Shown one piece after another: positions 1-7,205 of a DNA stretch of 19,885 bases. Source of the stretch: CAZOGW01 sp964579415 (lineage in GTDB: Bacteria > Actinomycetota > Acidimicrobiia > Spongiisociales > UBA5794); NCBI GenBank assembly GCA_964579415.1, contig CAZOGW010000050.1, positions 1 to 19,885 on the forward strand. Direction: 5' to 3'. The position numbers and the translations under genes were made by a program. The notes below the pieces were generated by a model. That model did not search any database. It saw only the letters and a program-made list of their open reading frames with translations, and was not told where the DNA came from. Numbering within the stretch: position 1 is the stretch's first letter; each line of letters opens with the position of its first letter.

Positions 1-19
1 TACCAGTTGACATAGGAGG

Positions 20-33
20 GCCGCCGAAGCGGC
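20..33 (-). other. Short hairpin with UUCG loop downstream of the RTX gene
   Basis: Read on the minus strand this is GCCGC-TTCG-GCGGC, a perfect 5-bp stem closed by the C(UUCG)G tetraloop, which is known to be unusually stable in RNA. It lies about 70 nt past the stop codon of the minus-strand RTX gene. No T-run follows, so it is not a textbook intrinsic terminator; it could be a 3'-end stabilising hairpin or chance in GC-rich DNA. Confidence 0.35.
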
Positions 34-86
34 GGGGGAGGATGAAACCCGGCCCCACGAAGCGGCGGGGGAGGACGAAACCCGGC
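25..86. repeat. 29-bp direct repeat, two copies
   Basis: Positions 25-53 and 58-86 carry the same 29-bp sequence with a single T/C difference (43 versus 76), giving a 33-bp period. The copies lie between the window edge and the stop codon of the RTX gene. The first copy also supplies half of the UUCG hairpin. More copies may continue beyond the window; function unknown. Confidence 0.75.
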
Positions 87-103
87 GGGGGAAGGCAGCG
101 AGC

Positions 104-2761
104 CTACGGTATCCCGGTCCGGGCCTCGCAGGCAGTGCTGGTGTCGGTGCCGGCGCCGCCGTGGCATGTGTCGGAGCCGCCACCACCGTTGAGGGTGTCC
201 TTGCCGGCACCGCCCCACAACCTGTCGCTGCCCCGTCCACCATTCAACGTGTCGTTGCCGGCGCCACCGCGCAACTGGTCACTGCCGGCGCCGCCGTTGA
301 GCTTGTCGTTGCCGGCATCGCCCCAGAGCTTGTCGTCGCCCGATCCGGCCTTGAGGGTGTCCTTACCCGCACCGCCGCGGATCTCGTCGTGGCCTGCGCC
401 GCCGTTGAGGGTGTCGGTGCCCCCACCACCCCACAGCTTGTCATCGGCGGCGCCGCCGTTGAGGGTGTCGGTGCCCGCACCACCCCGCAGCTCGTCCTTG
501 CCGGCATCGCCGTAGAGGGCGTCGTTTCCGGTGCCGCCGTTGAGCTTGTCGGCGCCGGAACCGCCCCGCAAGGTGTCGTTCCCGGCGCCTCCGGCCAGGG
601 TGTCACCGCCGGTATCGCCCCACAGCTTGTCGTTCCCCGCTCCCCCGCCGAGGACGTCCCCGCCTGCTCCGCCGCGTAGCTGGTCGTCACCGGCGCCGCC
701 GGTGAGGTTGTCGTTGCCGGCGTCGCCCCACAGCTTGTCGTTCCCGTCTCCGCCGGACAAAGTGTCATTGCCGGCGCCGCCGCGCAACTCGTCGGACCCG
801 CCATCTCCCCACAGCTTGTCGTTCCCGTCGCCGCCGCTCAGCTTGTCGGTCCCGGCACCGCCGCGCAGCTCGTCATTGCCGGCGCCACCACCCAGCGTGT
901 CGTTGCCGGCCTCACCCCACAACTTGTCGTTCCCGGCGCCACCACCCAGCGTGTCGTTGCCGGCCTCACCCCACAACTTGTCGTTCCCGGCGCCACCGTC
1001 CACCTTGTCATTACCGGCACCGCCGCGCAGGTCGTCGTTGCCGGCACCACCACCCAGCGTGTCGTTGCCGGCCTCGCCCCACAACCTGTCAGCCCCGGCG
1101 CCACCATCCAGCTTGTCATTGCCGGCACCGCCCCGCAGTTCATCGTTGCCGGCTTCACCGAGGAGGGTGTCGCCACCGTCGCCGCCGCTGAGCTTGTCGG
1201 CGCCGGCGCCGCCACGGACCAGGTCGTTGCCCGGGCCGCTGTCGATGATGTCGTTGCCGTCGCCCCCGCAGATGACGTCGTTGCCGGCACCGCCGGTCAC
1301 GGTGTCGTTGCCGCCACCGGCCCAGATCACATCGGACGCCGGTGTCCCGGCGATGGTCTCCGCTTCGTCGGTGCCGACGACGGTCGCCACCCGCCCGTGG
1401 CAGAGAGGCGTGTGCTTGGCGAAGACGTCGTGAATCTGGGCGTCGCTCTTTGAGGGATGCAGGTTGGTAGCTCCGGAGACGAACGCCACCCAGGCCCCGC
1501 CGGGCGCCATGGCATGGACCGTGGCGTTGGCATTGGCCTTGACCCCCGAGGTCGACGTCGTCGTCAACACGACATGCCCGGTGGCCAGGTCCTTGAGGAA
1601 CACGTCCCTGATGCCGTCCCCGTCGACGGGGTGGAGGTTGGTCGACGCGGACGAGAAGGCGACCTTGGTGCCGTCCGCCGAGATCGACGGAAACCCGGAG
1701 GCGCCGTTCCCCTTGACACCGGCACTACCCACCCGGGACACCAGGGTCACCGCACCGGTGGACAGGTTCCTCACGAAGACGTCTTCCTGGTGGTCGCCGT
1801 CGGCCGGGTGCAGGTTGGCGCCGGAGGACATGAAGGCCACCTGTGTCCCGCCCGCCGACAGTACGGCCTGGCCGCTGGGCCCGTCGGACTTGGGGCCGCC
1901 GCCGGTTGCCCGCGACGCCAGGGTCACCGTCCCGTTGCCACCCAGATCCTTGACGAACACGTCTCCGTCTGTCTTGGTGTCGGCGGGGTGGAGGTTGGTC
2001 GCCATCGAGACGAAGGCCACTCGCGACCCGTCCGCCGACAGGCTCGGCGCTCTGCTCTCTCCATTGCCCTTGACACCTGACGCCGAGATGGACGCCAGGG
2101 TGATGGTGCCCCGGGCGATGTCCTTGACGAAGACATCCCAGATTTGGTCAGTGTCCCCGGGGTGCAGGTTCGATGCCGCCGACGCGAAGGCCACCCGTGA
2201 CCCGTCGGCGGACAGGTCGGCGACGAAACTCCCCTCGTTGCCCTTCTCGCCGTCGATTCCCTGCCGCGACACCAGGGTCAGCTCCCCGCTGGAGAGGTCC
2301 TTGAGGTAGATGTCCTGGTGTTCGGCGTCGGCCGGGTCCAGGTTGGTGGCCAGGGACACGAAGACGACCTTGGCGCCGTCGGCGGAGATCCTCGGCAGGA
2401 AGCTGTTGTCGTTGCCCTTGTCGCCGATCTCCCCCACCCGTGACACCAGGGTCACTTCGCCGCTGATCATGTCCTTGACGAAGACGTCCTCCACCGTGTC
2501 GGGATCGTCGGGATGCAGGTTGTTCGCCTGCGATACGAAGGCCACTCTGGTGCCGTCGGCAGAGATCGAGACCGCGCTGGAACCGAGGTTGGCCTTGACG
2601 CCGGTACCGGACAGGGACACCAGGACAGTCTCCCCGCCGGTGGCGACGGGGAGCATGGCGGCATCGACGCCCTCTGTCTGGCTTCGGGCTTCCCCTACCG
2701 GAAGGCCCAACACCATCAGCGCCACCACCAACGACCACACGCCTAGTCGTATCGGGAGCAT
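104..2761 (-). CDS. Secreted TolB/WD40-like propeller protein with RTX calcium-binding repeats
   Basis: Predicted exported protein of 885 residues. The first ~30 residues are a Sec-type signal peptide: one arginine, a hydrophobic LVVALMVLGLPV core, then a small-residue cleavage region. Residues ~40-455 hold seven repeats of about 58 residues built on SADGxxVAFxSxAxNLHPxD...DVFVKDL, as in TolB/PD40 beta-propellers; the seventh is degenerate. Residues ~481-876 are 44 consecutive GGxGxDxLx nonapeptides, the RTX motif that binds calcium and folds as a beta-roll. Two cysteines near the C-terminus could form a disulfide. Such proteins act outside the cell in surface, matrix or adhesive roles, but no enzymatic domain is visible. 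Start choice: ATG at 2761 leaves a good signal peptide; an in-frame TTG at 2776 sits only 1 nt after GGGAGG and is the alternative. It is divergent from the PTS fusion gene. Certain: domain types. Unknown: ligand and role. Confidence 0.88.
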   Translation of the reverse strand: MLPIRLGVWSLVVALMVLGLPVGEARSQTEGVDAAMLPVATGGETVLVSLSGTGVKANLGSSAVSISADGTRVAFVSQANNLHPDDPDTVEDVFVKDMISGEVTLVSRVGEIGDKGNDNSFLPRISADGAKVVFVSLATNLDPADAEHQDIYLKDLSSGELTLVSRQGIDGEKGNEGSFVADLSADGSRVAFASAASNLHPGDTDQIWDVFVKDIARGTITLASISASGVKGNGESRAPSLSADGSRVAFVSMATNLHPADTKTDGDVFVKDLGGNGTVTLASRATGGGPKSDGPSGQAVLSAGGTQVAFMSSGANLHPADGDHQEDVFVRNLSTGAVTLVSRVGSAGVKGNGASGFPSISADGTKVAFSSASTNLHPVDGDGIRDVFLKDLATGHVVLTTTSTSGVKANANATVHAMAPGGAWVAFVSGATNLHPSKSDAQIHDVFAKHTPLCHGRVATVVGTDEAETIAGTPASDVIWAGGGNDTVTGGAGNDVICGGDGNDIIDSGPGNDLVRGGAGADKLSGGDGGDTLLGEAGNDELRGGAGNDKLDGGAGADRLWGEAGNDTLGGGAGNDDLRGGAGNDKVDGGAGNDKLWGEAGNDTLGGGAGNDKLWGEAGNDTLGGGAGNDELRGGAGTDKLSGGDGNDKLWGDGGSDELRGGAGNDTLSGGDGNDKLWGDAGNDNLTGGAGDDQLRGGAGGDVLGGGAGNDKLWGDTGGDTLAGGAGNDTLRGGSGADKLNGGTGNDALYGDAGKDELRGGAGTDTLNGGAADDKLWGGGGTDTLNGGAGHDEIRGGAGKDTLKAGSGDDKLWGDAGNDKLNGGAGSDQLRGGAGNDTLNGGRGSDRLWGGAGKDTLNGGGGSDTCHGGAGTDTSTACEARTGIP
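134..1321 (-). repeat. 44-unit RTX nonapeptide coding array (27-bp period)
   Basis: This is the part of the secreted protein gene that encodes 44 nonapeptides without interruption. The commonest unit reads GGAGNDxLx, with GExGND and GDxGxD variants alternating. Most units differ at the DNA level, but 881-997 contains two identical 54-bp copies (881-934 and 935-988), encoding units 13-16. That identity points to recent tandem duplication and a locus that may change copy number. Confidence 0.9.
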
Positions 2762-2868
2762 CTCGGGAAGATTCAAGCCTCCCGTGGGAACTATGTCCAG
2801 ATTCTGCCGGGTTGGCAGCGTGCTGCGCCGCCGGCAGCAGGTCCCGGCCGGGCTATCGTCCGGCGGCG
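2762..2868. promoter_or_regulatory. Divergent spacer between the RTX gene and the PTS fusion gene
   Basis: About 107 bp separate two divergent start codons, so both promoters should lie here or slightly inside the genes. The only structure found is an inverted repeat with 7-bp arms, CTGCCGG at 2804-2810 and CCGGCAG at 2831-2837. It competes with a 6-bp pair, TGCTGC at 2821-2826 and GCAGCA at 2834-2839. No convincing -35/-10 pair was recognised on either strand. Neither start codon has a well-spaced Shine-Dalgarno sequence. Confidence 0.3.
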
Positions 2869-5319
2869 ATGGTCGGGATCGTCCTCGTCTCGCACAGCGC
2901 CGAGATCGCCGCAGGCACGGTGGCTCTGGCGCGGCAGATGGGCGGCGATGCCCCGCTGGCCGCCGCCGGTGGTATCGATGATCCCGACGACCCCATCGGC
3001 ACCGACGCCATCAAGGTGCTGGCCGCCATCGAGGAGGTGTGGTCCGACGACGGCGTGGTGGTGCTCATGGACCTGGGCAGCGCCATCCTGTCGGCCGACT
3101 TCGCCCTCGACATGCTCGACGACGACCGCAAGGCCCGGGTGGTGCTGTGCGAAGCGCCCCTGGTGGAGGGAGCCGTCGCCGCCGCCACCGCATCGGGTGC
3201 CGGGCTGGGGCTGGAGGCGGTGCTCGCCGAAGCCCGAGCCGCCCTGGTCCCCAAGGCCGCCAACCTGGGCATCGACCTCGCCCCGGCGGCTGCGCCGGGA
3301 CCGGTCGACACCCCCGGCACCGACGGGCCGGTCCTGACGGCGGTGCTGCCGGTGGGCAACCCCACCGGACTCCACGCCCGCCCCGCCGCCCGCTTCGTAT
3401 CCACCGTCGCCGGGCACGACGCCACCGTCACCGTGACCAACCTCACTACCGGAGCGGGGCCGGTGCGGGGCGACAGTTTCAGCGCCATCGGTACCCTGGG
3501 GGCTCGCCAGGGCCACCAGATCGAGGTTGCCGCCACGGGAGAGGGAGCCGCCGCCGTGCTGGCGGCGCTGCAGGAGCTGGCCGCCGACGGGTACGGGGAC
3601 ACCCCCGGCGGCGCTCCACCACCTCCGGCGGTCAGGTCCGGTAGCGGGCCCGTCGGCGCCTCACCGGGAACAGCGGTGGGGCCGGTGCGGCACCTCGTCG
3701 CCGCCGAGGTTCCCGACAGCGACACCCGGGCGGTGGGCGACGCCGTCTCCGAACGGGAACGCCTGGAGGCGGCAAGGGCGGAGGCGCGGCGGCAGATCGA
3801 ACACTCCCGTGCCGTGATCCGCTCCGTCGCCGGTGAGGCCGAAGCCGGGATCTTCGACGCCCACCTGCTCATCGTCGACGACACCGAACTCGCCGCCACC
3901 GTCGACGCCGGGATCGAGGCGGGGCAGGGGGCTTTCCGTGCCTGGTCCGATGCCATCGCCGCCCTGGTGGACCGCTTCGCCGCCCTAGACGACCCCTACC
4001 AGCGGGAGCGGGCCGCCGACGTCGAGGCGGTGGGCCGCCAGGTGCGGGCCGCGCTGCTCGGCATCGACCTGGCGCCGACACCTTCCGGGGAGGGCATCCT
4101 CGTCGCCCGCGACCTCGACCCGGGCGCCACCGCCCGCCTCGACCGGGCCACCGTGCACGGCATCGTCACCGCCGAGGGCGGGCCGACCTCACACTCGGCC
4201 ATCCTGGCCCGGTCGCTGGGCATCCCCGCCGTGGTCGCCGCCGGGCCCGCGGTGCTCGAACTCCCCGAGGGCGCCATCATCGTCATCGACGGCACCGGCG
4301 GCACCGTCGACACCGCTCCCGATGCGGCGGCCGTCGCCGCCGCCGAGGCAGCCATCGCCGCCGAGCGGGCCGCCGCCGCTTCCGCCACCGCCGCATCCGC
4401 CCGACCGGCCATCACCGTCGACGGGGTCACCGTGGAGGTGGCCGCCAACATCGGCCGCCCCGAGGAAGCGGCGGCAGCGGTGGAGGCCGGCGCCGACGGA
4501 GTCGGGCTGTTCCGCTCCGAGTTCCTCTTCCTGGGGCGGGACACCGCTCCCGACGCCACCGAGCAGGAGGCCGCCTACCGCGCCGCCGCCGAGGGACTGC
4601 AGGGACGCCGCCTGGTGCTGCGCACACTCGACGTCGGCGGCGACAAGCCGCTGGCCTTCGCCGCCATGCCACCGGCTGCCAACCCGTTCCTGGGAGTGCG
4701 CGGCCTGCGTCTGGGGCTGCACGACCGCACCCTGCTGGAGACCCAACTCGATGCGGTGGTGCGGGTGGCGGCCGACCATCCGCTGTCGGTGATGTTCCCC
4801 ATGGTGACAACCGTCGCCGAGGTGGTGGAGGCCAAGGCGATGGTGGCGGCCGCGGTGGACCGGACCGGCGTGACCCCTTCGAACGACTTCGAGATCGGGG
4901 TGATGATCGAGGTGCCCGCCGCGGCGGTGCTCGCCGACCGGCTGGCGCCCCACGTCGACTTCTTCTCCATCGGCACCAACGACCTCACCCAGTACGTGAT
5001 GGCGGCGGAGCGGGGTAGCCCGCAGCTGGCGTCGTTCGCCGACGCCCTCCACCCCGCCGTGTTGCGCATGGTGTCGTGGGTGGCGACCGCGGGATGGGAT
5101 CACGACATCTGGGTGGGTGTGTGCGGCGAGGCCGCCGGTGATCCCGAGGCGGTGCCCTTCCTCGTCGGCCTCGGCGTCACCGAGCTGTCGGTGACCCCTG
5201 CCCTGGTGCCGGCGGTCAAGCAGGCGGTCCGCTCCCTCACCTCCACCGAAGCCAACACCCTGGCCCACGCCGCCCTCGACCAGGACGACGCCGCCTCAGT
5301 CCGGGCCCTCGTCCGCTAG
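2869..5319 (+). CDS. dhaM: DhaM-type EIIA / HPr / Enzyme I phosphotransferase fusion
   Basis: Cytoplasmic protein of 816 residues that should take phosphate from phosphoenolpyruvate and pass it along its own domains. Residues 1-~130 are a mannose-family EIIA as in DhaM, with active His9 in LVSHSAEIAAG. Residues ~155-245 are HPr, with His169 in GLHARPA. Residues ~265-800 are a complete Enzyme I: His442 in GGPTSHSAI, an Ala-rich linker at ~485-520, DVGGDKP at 588-594, NPFLGVRG at 605-612, IEVPA at 680-684, NDLTQY at 704-709 and Cys752 in VCGEAAGD. All key residues are present. E. coli DhaM, by contrast, carries only a shortened EI. DhaM normally phosphorylates ADP held by DhaL in the PEP-dependent dihydroxyacetone kinase; no dhaK, dhaL or sugar EIIB/EIIC lies in the window. 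The start was set at 2869 because the MVGIVLVSHS beginning is typical of DhaM; an in-frame start at 2812 would add 19 atypical residues. It converges on the next gene with a 16-nt gap. Confidence 0.9.
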   Translation: MVGIVLVSHSAEIAAGTVALARQMGGDAPLAAAGGIDDPDDPIGTDAIKVLAAIEEVWSDDGVVVLMDLGSAILSADFALDMLDDDRKARVVLCEAPLVEGAVAAATASGAGLGLEAVLAEARAALVPKAANLGIDLAPAAAPGPVDTPGTDGPVLTAVLPVGNPTGLHARPAARFVSTVAGHDATVTVTNLTTGAGPVRGDSFSAIGTLGARQGHQIEVAATGEGAAAVLAALQELAADGYGDTPGGAPPPPAVRSGSGPVGASPGTAVGPVRHLVAAEVPDSDTRAVGDAVSERERLEAARAEARRQIEHSRAVIRSVAGEAEAGIFDAHLLIVDDTELAATVDAGIEAGQGAFRAWSDAIAALVDRFAALDDPYQRERAADVEAVGRQVRAALLGIDLAPTPSGEGILVARDLDPGATARLDRATVHGIVTAEGGPTSHSAILARSLGIPAVVAAGPAVLELPEGAIIVIDGTGGTVDTAPDAAAVAAAEAAIAAERAAAASATAASARPAITVDGVTVEVAANIGRPEEAAAAVEAGADGVGLFRSEFLFLGRDTAPDATEQEAAYRAAAEGLQGRRLVLRTLDVGGDKPLAFAAMPPAANPFLGVRGLRLGLHDRTLLETQLDAVVRVAADHPLSVMFPMVTTVAEVVEAKAMVAAAVDRTGVTPSNDFEIGVMIEVPAAAVLADRLAPHVDFFSIGTNDLTQYVMAAERGSPQLASFADALHPAVLRMVSWVATAGWDHDIWVGVCGEAAGDPEAVPFLVGLGVTELSVTPALVPAVKQAVRSLTSTEANTLAHAALDQDDAASVRALVR

Positions 5320-5335
5320 GGGCCGCGAGGCACGA

Positions 5336-6547
5336 TCAGCAGCCGGAGCCCTCCCATGAGGCAACCGTCCAGCCTTCCGCGGTCCGCATCACGTCGACCC
5401 TGAGGACTGCGCCGTTCTCCAGGTCGTCGCCGAAGGGAACCGCGTAAGAGACGTCGCCTCGGGGCAGCGTCACCTCGACGAAGCCGCCCTGCGGGTACTG
5501 CGGCTCGCCCAGCTCGCCGTCGAGGATCCACTCGAGGGCCTCCCGGGAACTGGGGAAGGCAACTGCATCCGAGAGGTCACCGCCCACGTTCGGCGACGCC
5601 GGCGTTCCCGGGGGCACCGGGCAGGTGAGCACCTGGGGCGGTTGCGGCGCCTCGATCGAAGCGGCGATCGGCGGCGGCGGGATGACGAAGAGCTCTTCGG
5701 TGAAGCGGCTGGAATGGTCGACTGTCGTGCTCATGCCCTGCCACTCGATGTCGTCGAAGACGACGTGGCTGCCATCCGTCAGGGTGGCGGAGAGCTCGAC
5801 GCGGATGGGGCTCTCCTGGTCGAGGAGTGAGAGGTCGAGCTCGCCGACGAAGACGCTGCGGTCGAGGCCCGCCCGGTCAAAAACCCTCTCGATCGGCACC
5901 GGATCGGCGGACCCGATACGGATGGCGACGGTGGCAGTATCGAGGGGGACGATGCCCGCCACTACCAAGTCCCTCGCCGTCTCGTCGATGGCCAGCTCGA
6001 CGAACGCAGCAGGAAGGACGTCGGGGTCCTCCTGGTCGACGCCGAACCGGTGGACGACCTGGTAGCGGGCGTCGTGACTGGTGAAGAGCCACCACGCACC
6101 TTCACTGCTGGACGGTGCCACCGCAAAGGCGATGCCGCTGTCGAGGAGGACGAAGTGGCTGCCCGCGGGAGCATCGTCCAGCATGCCCGGAGGCGCCGCC
6201 GACCGATCGGAGAGACCGTCGTCGCCGACAGCGGTGGTGGTCGTGCTGGATGGGGGTTCCGTGGTGGCGGGCGTGGCGATCATCGTCGTGGGCACCAAGG
6301 GGCTGGTGGCGACGGTCGTGGGAGTGGTCGTGACCGGTGGTGGCTCGGCGACCAGCCCGGGGCCGCGGAACGCCAACCCGGCGACCCCCACCATGATGAG
6401 AACGACGATCGCAGCGGTGGCGGCGGCAGCTATCCGCTGGACCAGGTGGCGGCGGGCGATCCGCTCCATGGACGGCCTCGGGCGCGCCGATACCGCCGAT
6501 CGGGTCTCCACTGCGGCGCTCCGCATCCGTTCATCGAGGGTCATCAT
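5336..6547 (-). CDS. One-pass membrane protein, probable regulator of the adjacent ECF sigma factor
   Basis: Protein of 403 residues with a short basic cytoplasmic N-terminus, one membrane segment at ~39-63 (IAAAATAAIVVLIMVGVAGLAF), a Pro/Thr/Ser-rich linker at ~72-125, and a large extracytoplasmic part. Two cysteines, in a TCPVPPG segment and at the last residue, could form a disulfide outside the cell. The start overlaps the end of the sigma factor gene by 17 nt, so the two are translationally coupled, as is usual for ECF sigma/anti-sigma pairs. The N-terminal ~38 residues lack the HxxxCxxC zinc anti-sigma motif, so the anti-sigma role rests on position and topology. GGAGG lies 3 nt before the first ATG and 6 nt before a second ATG at 6544, which is the better spaced start. 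The extracytoplasmic domain was not assigned to a family. Confidence 0.75.
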   Translation of the reverse strand: MMTLDERMRSAAVETRSAVSARPRPSMERIARRHLVQRIAAAATAAIVVLIMVGVAGLAFRGPGLVAEPPPVTTTPTTVATSPLVPTTMIATPATTEPPSSTTTTAVGDDGLSDRSAAPPGMLDDAPAGSHFVLLDSGIAFAVAPSSSEGAWWLFTSHDARYQVVHRFGVDQEDPDVLPAAFVELAIDETARDLVVAGIVPLDTATVAIRIGSADPVPIERVFDRAGLDRSVFVGELDLSLLDQESPIRVELSATLTDGSHVVFDDIEWQGMSTTVDHSSRFTEELFVIPPPPIAASIEAPQPPQVLTCPVPPGTPASPNVGGDLSDAVAFPSSREALEWILDGELGEPQYPQGGFVEVTLPRGDVSYAVPFGDDLENGAVLRVDVMRTAEGWTVASWEGSGC

Positions 6548-7085
6548 CGGCCTCCGTGGTGTCGAGGTGGATCGCCAGCGTCTTGCGGGCCCGACTCAGG
6601 TGCGTGCGCACTGTTTCGACCGAGCAATCGAGGATCTGGGCCACGCTGTCGAGCGTCAGATCCTCCAGGTAGTGGAGGGCCACCGCCTGCGCCTGGCGCG
6701 CCGGCAACCTGCGTACGGCCTGCCACACGGCGACCGAGTCCGGGCTGATCTCGGGGATAGGCGCCATACCGGCCCCGAGCCGAGTGACCACTCTGGCCAG
6801 CGTCACTCCCCGACGGAACGAGGACACCGAACGGTTGATCACGACCCGCCTCACCCACGCTCCCGGGTTGTCGTACCGCCCGATCTCCGGCCACCGCCGG
6901 TAGGCGGCCAGGAACGCCTCCTGAGCGAGGTCGTCGGACGCGATGCCACTGCCCGAGAGGACGTAGGCGAGGGCGGCCACCGCATCGAACTCGCGGTCGT
7001 AGAACGCATCGAAGTCAGGAAGCCAGGACCCGGGGCCATCGTCCAGCAGCGCCGGCTCGTCCTCGGTGGCGAGACGTTCCTCCAT
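6531..7085 (-). CDS. ECF-type RNA polymerase sigma factor
   Basis: Predicted 184-residue alternative sigma factor of the sigma-70 ECF group, which directs RNA polymerase to stress- or signal-specific promoters. Region 2 covers residues ~20-85 (FYDREF..., then SDDLAQEAFLAAYRRW and NPGAWVRRVVINRSVS). Region 4 covers ~115-165 (LPARQAQAVALHYLEDLTLDSVAQIL..., then a helix-turn-helix ending SVETVRTHLSRARKTLA). There is no extended C-terminal domain. The ATG at 7085 was chosen because it fits the family's length, although AGAGG is only 1 nt upstream; the frame stays open to 7202 with atypical residues. The gene is 120 nt downstream of plsB on the same strand and overlaps the following membrane protein gene by 17 nt. 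I saw no clear promoter in 7086-7205, so autoregulation, common in this class, is not shown. Confidence 0.9.
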   Translation of the reverse strand: MEERLATEDEPALLDDGPGSWLPDFDAFYDREFDAVAALAYVLSGSGIASDDLAQEAFLAAYRRWPEIGRYDNPGAWVRRVVINRSVSSFRRGVTLARVVTRLGAGMAPIPEISPDSVAVWQAVRRLPARQAQAVALHYLEDLTLDSVAQILDCSVETVRTHLSRARKTLAIHLDTTEADDDPR

Positions 7086-7205
7086 ACCTCTCACTCGCAC
7101 CAGACCACACGTAGGGGGGACAAGGGTCTCACAATCGCCTGTGTCATCCCTCGATACGGCACCGGTGGGTGCGGCGAGGCCGCCTGTGACCGGAGAGTCC
7201 ACGAA

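Noticed and set aside
134..1321. 27-bp periodic array as a CRISPR or intergenic minisatellite
   Set aside because: The period is an exact multiple of three, the frame is open throughout, and the translation is the RTX nonapeptide.
531..1433. Plus-strand Pro/Ser-rich frame that looks like a repetitive cell-wall protein
   Set aside because: It is the antisense reading of the RTX nonapeptide array; its PAPPxxLSLP pattern follows from the 27-bp repeat on the other strand.
5320..5335. Possible terminator between the convergent PTS fusion and membrane protein genes
   Set aside because: Only 16 nt separate the stops and no inverted repeat with a T-run was found.
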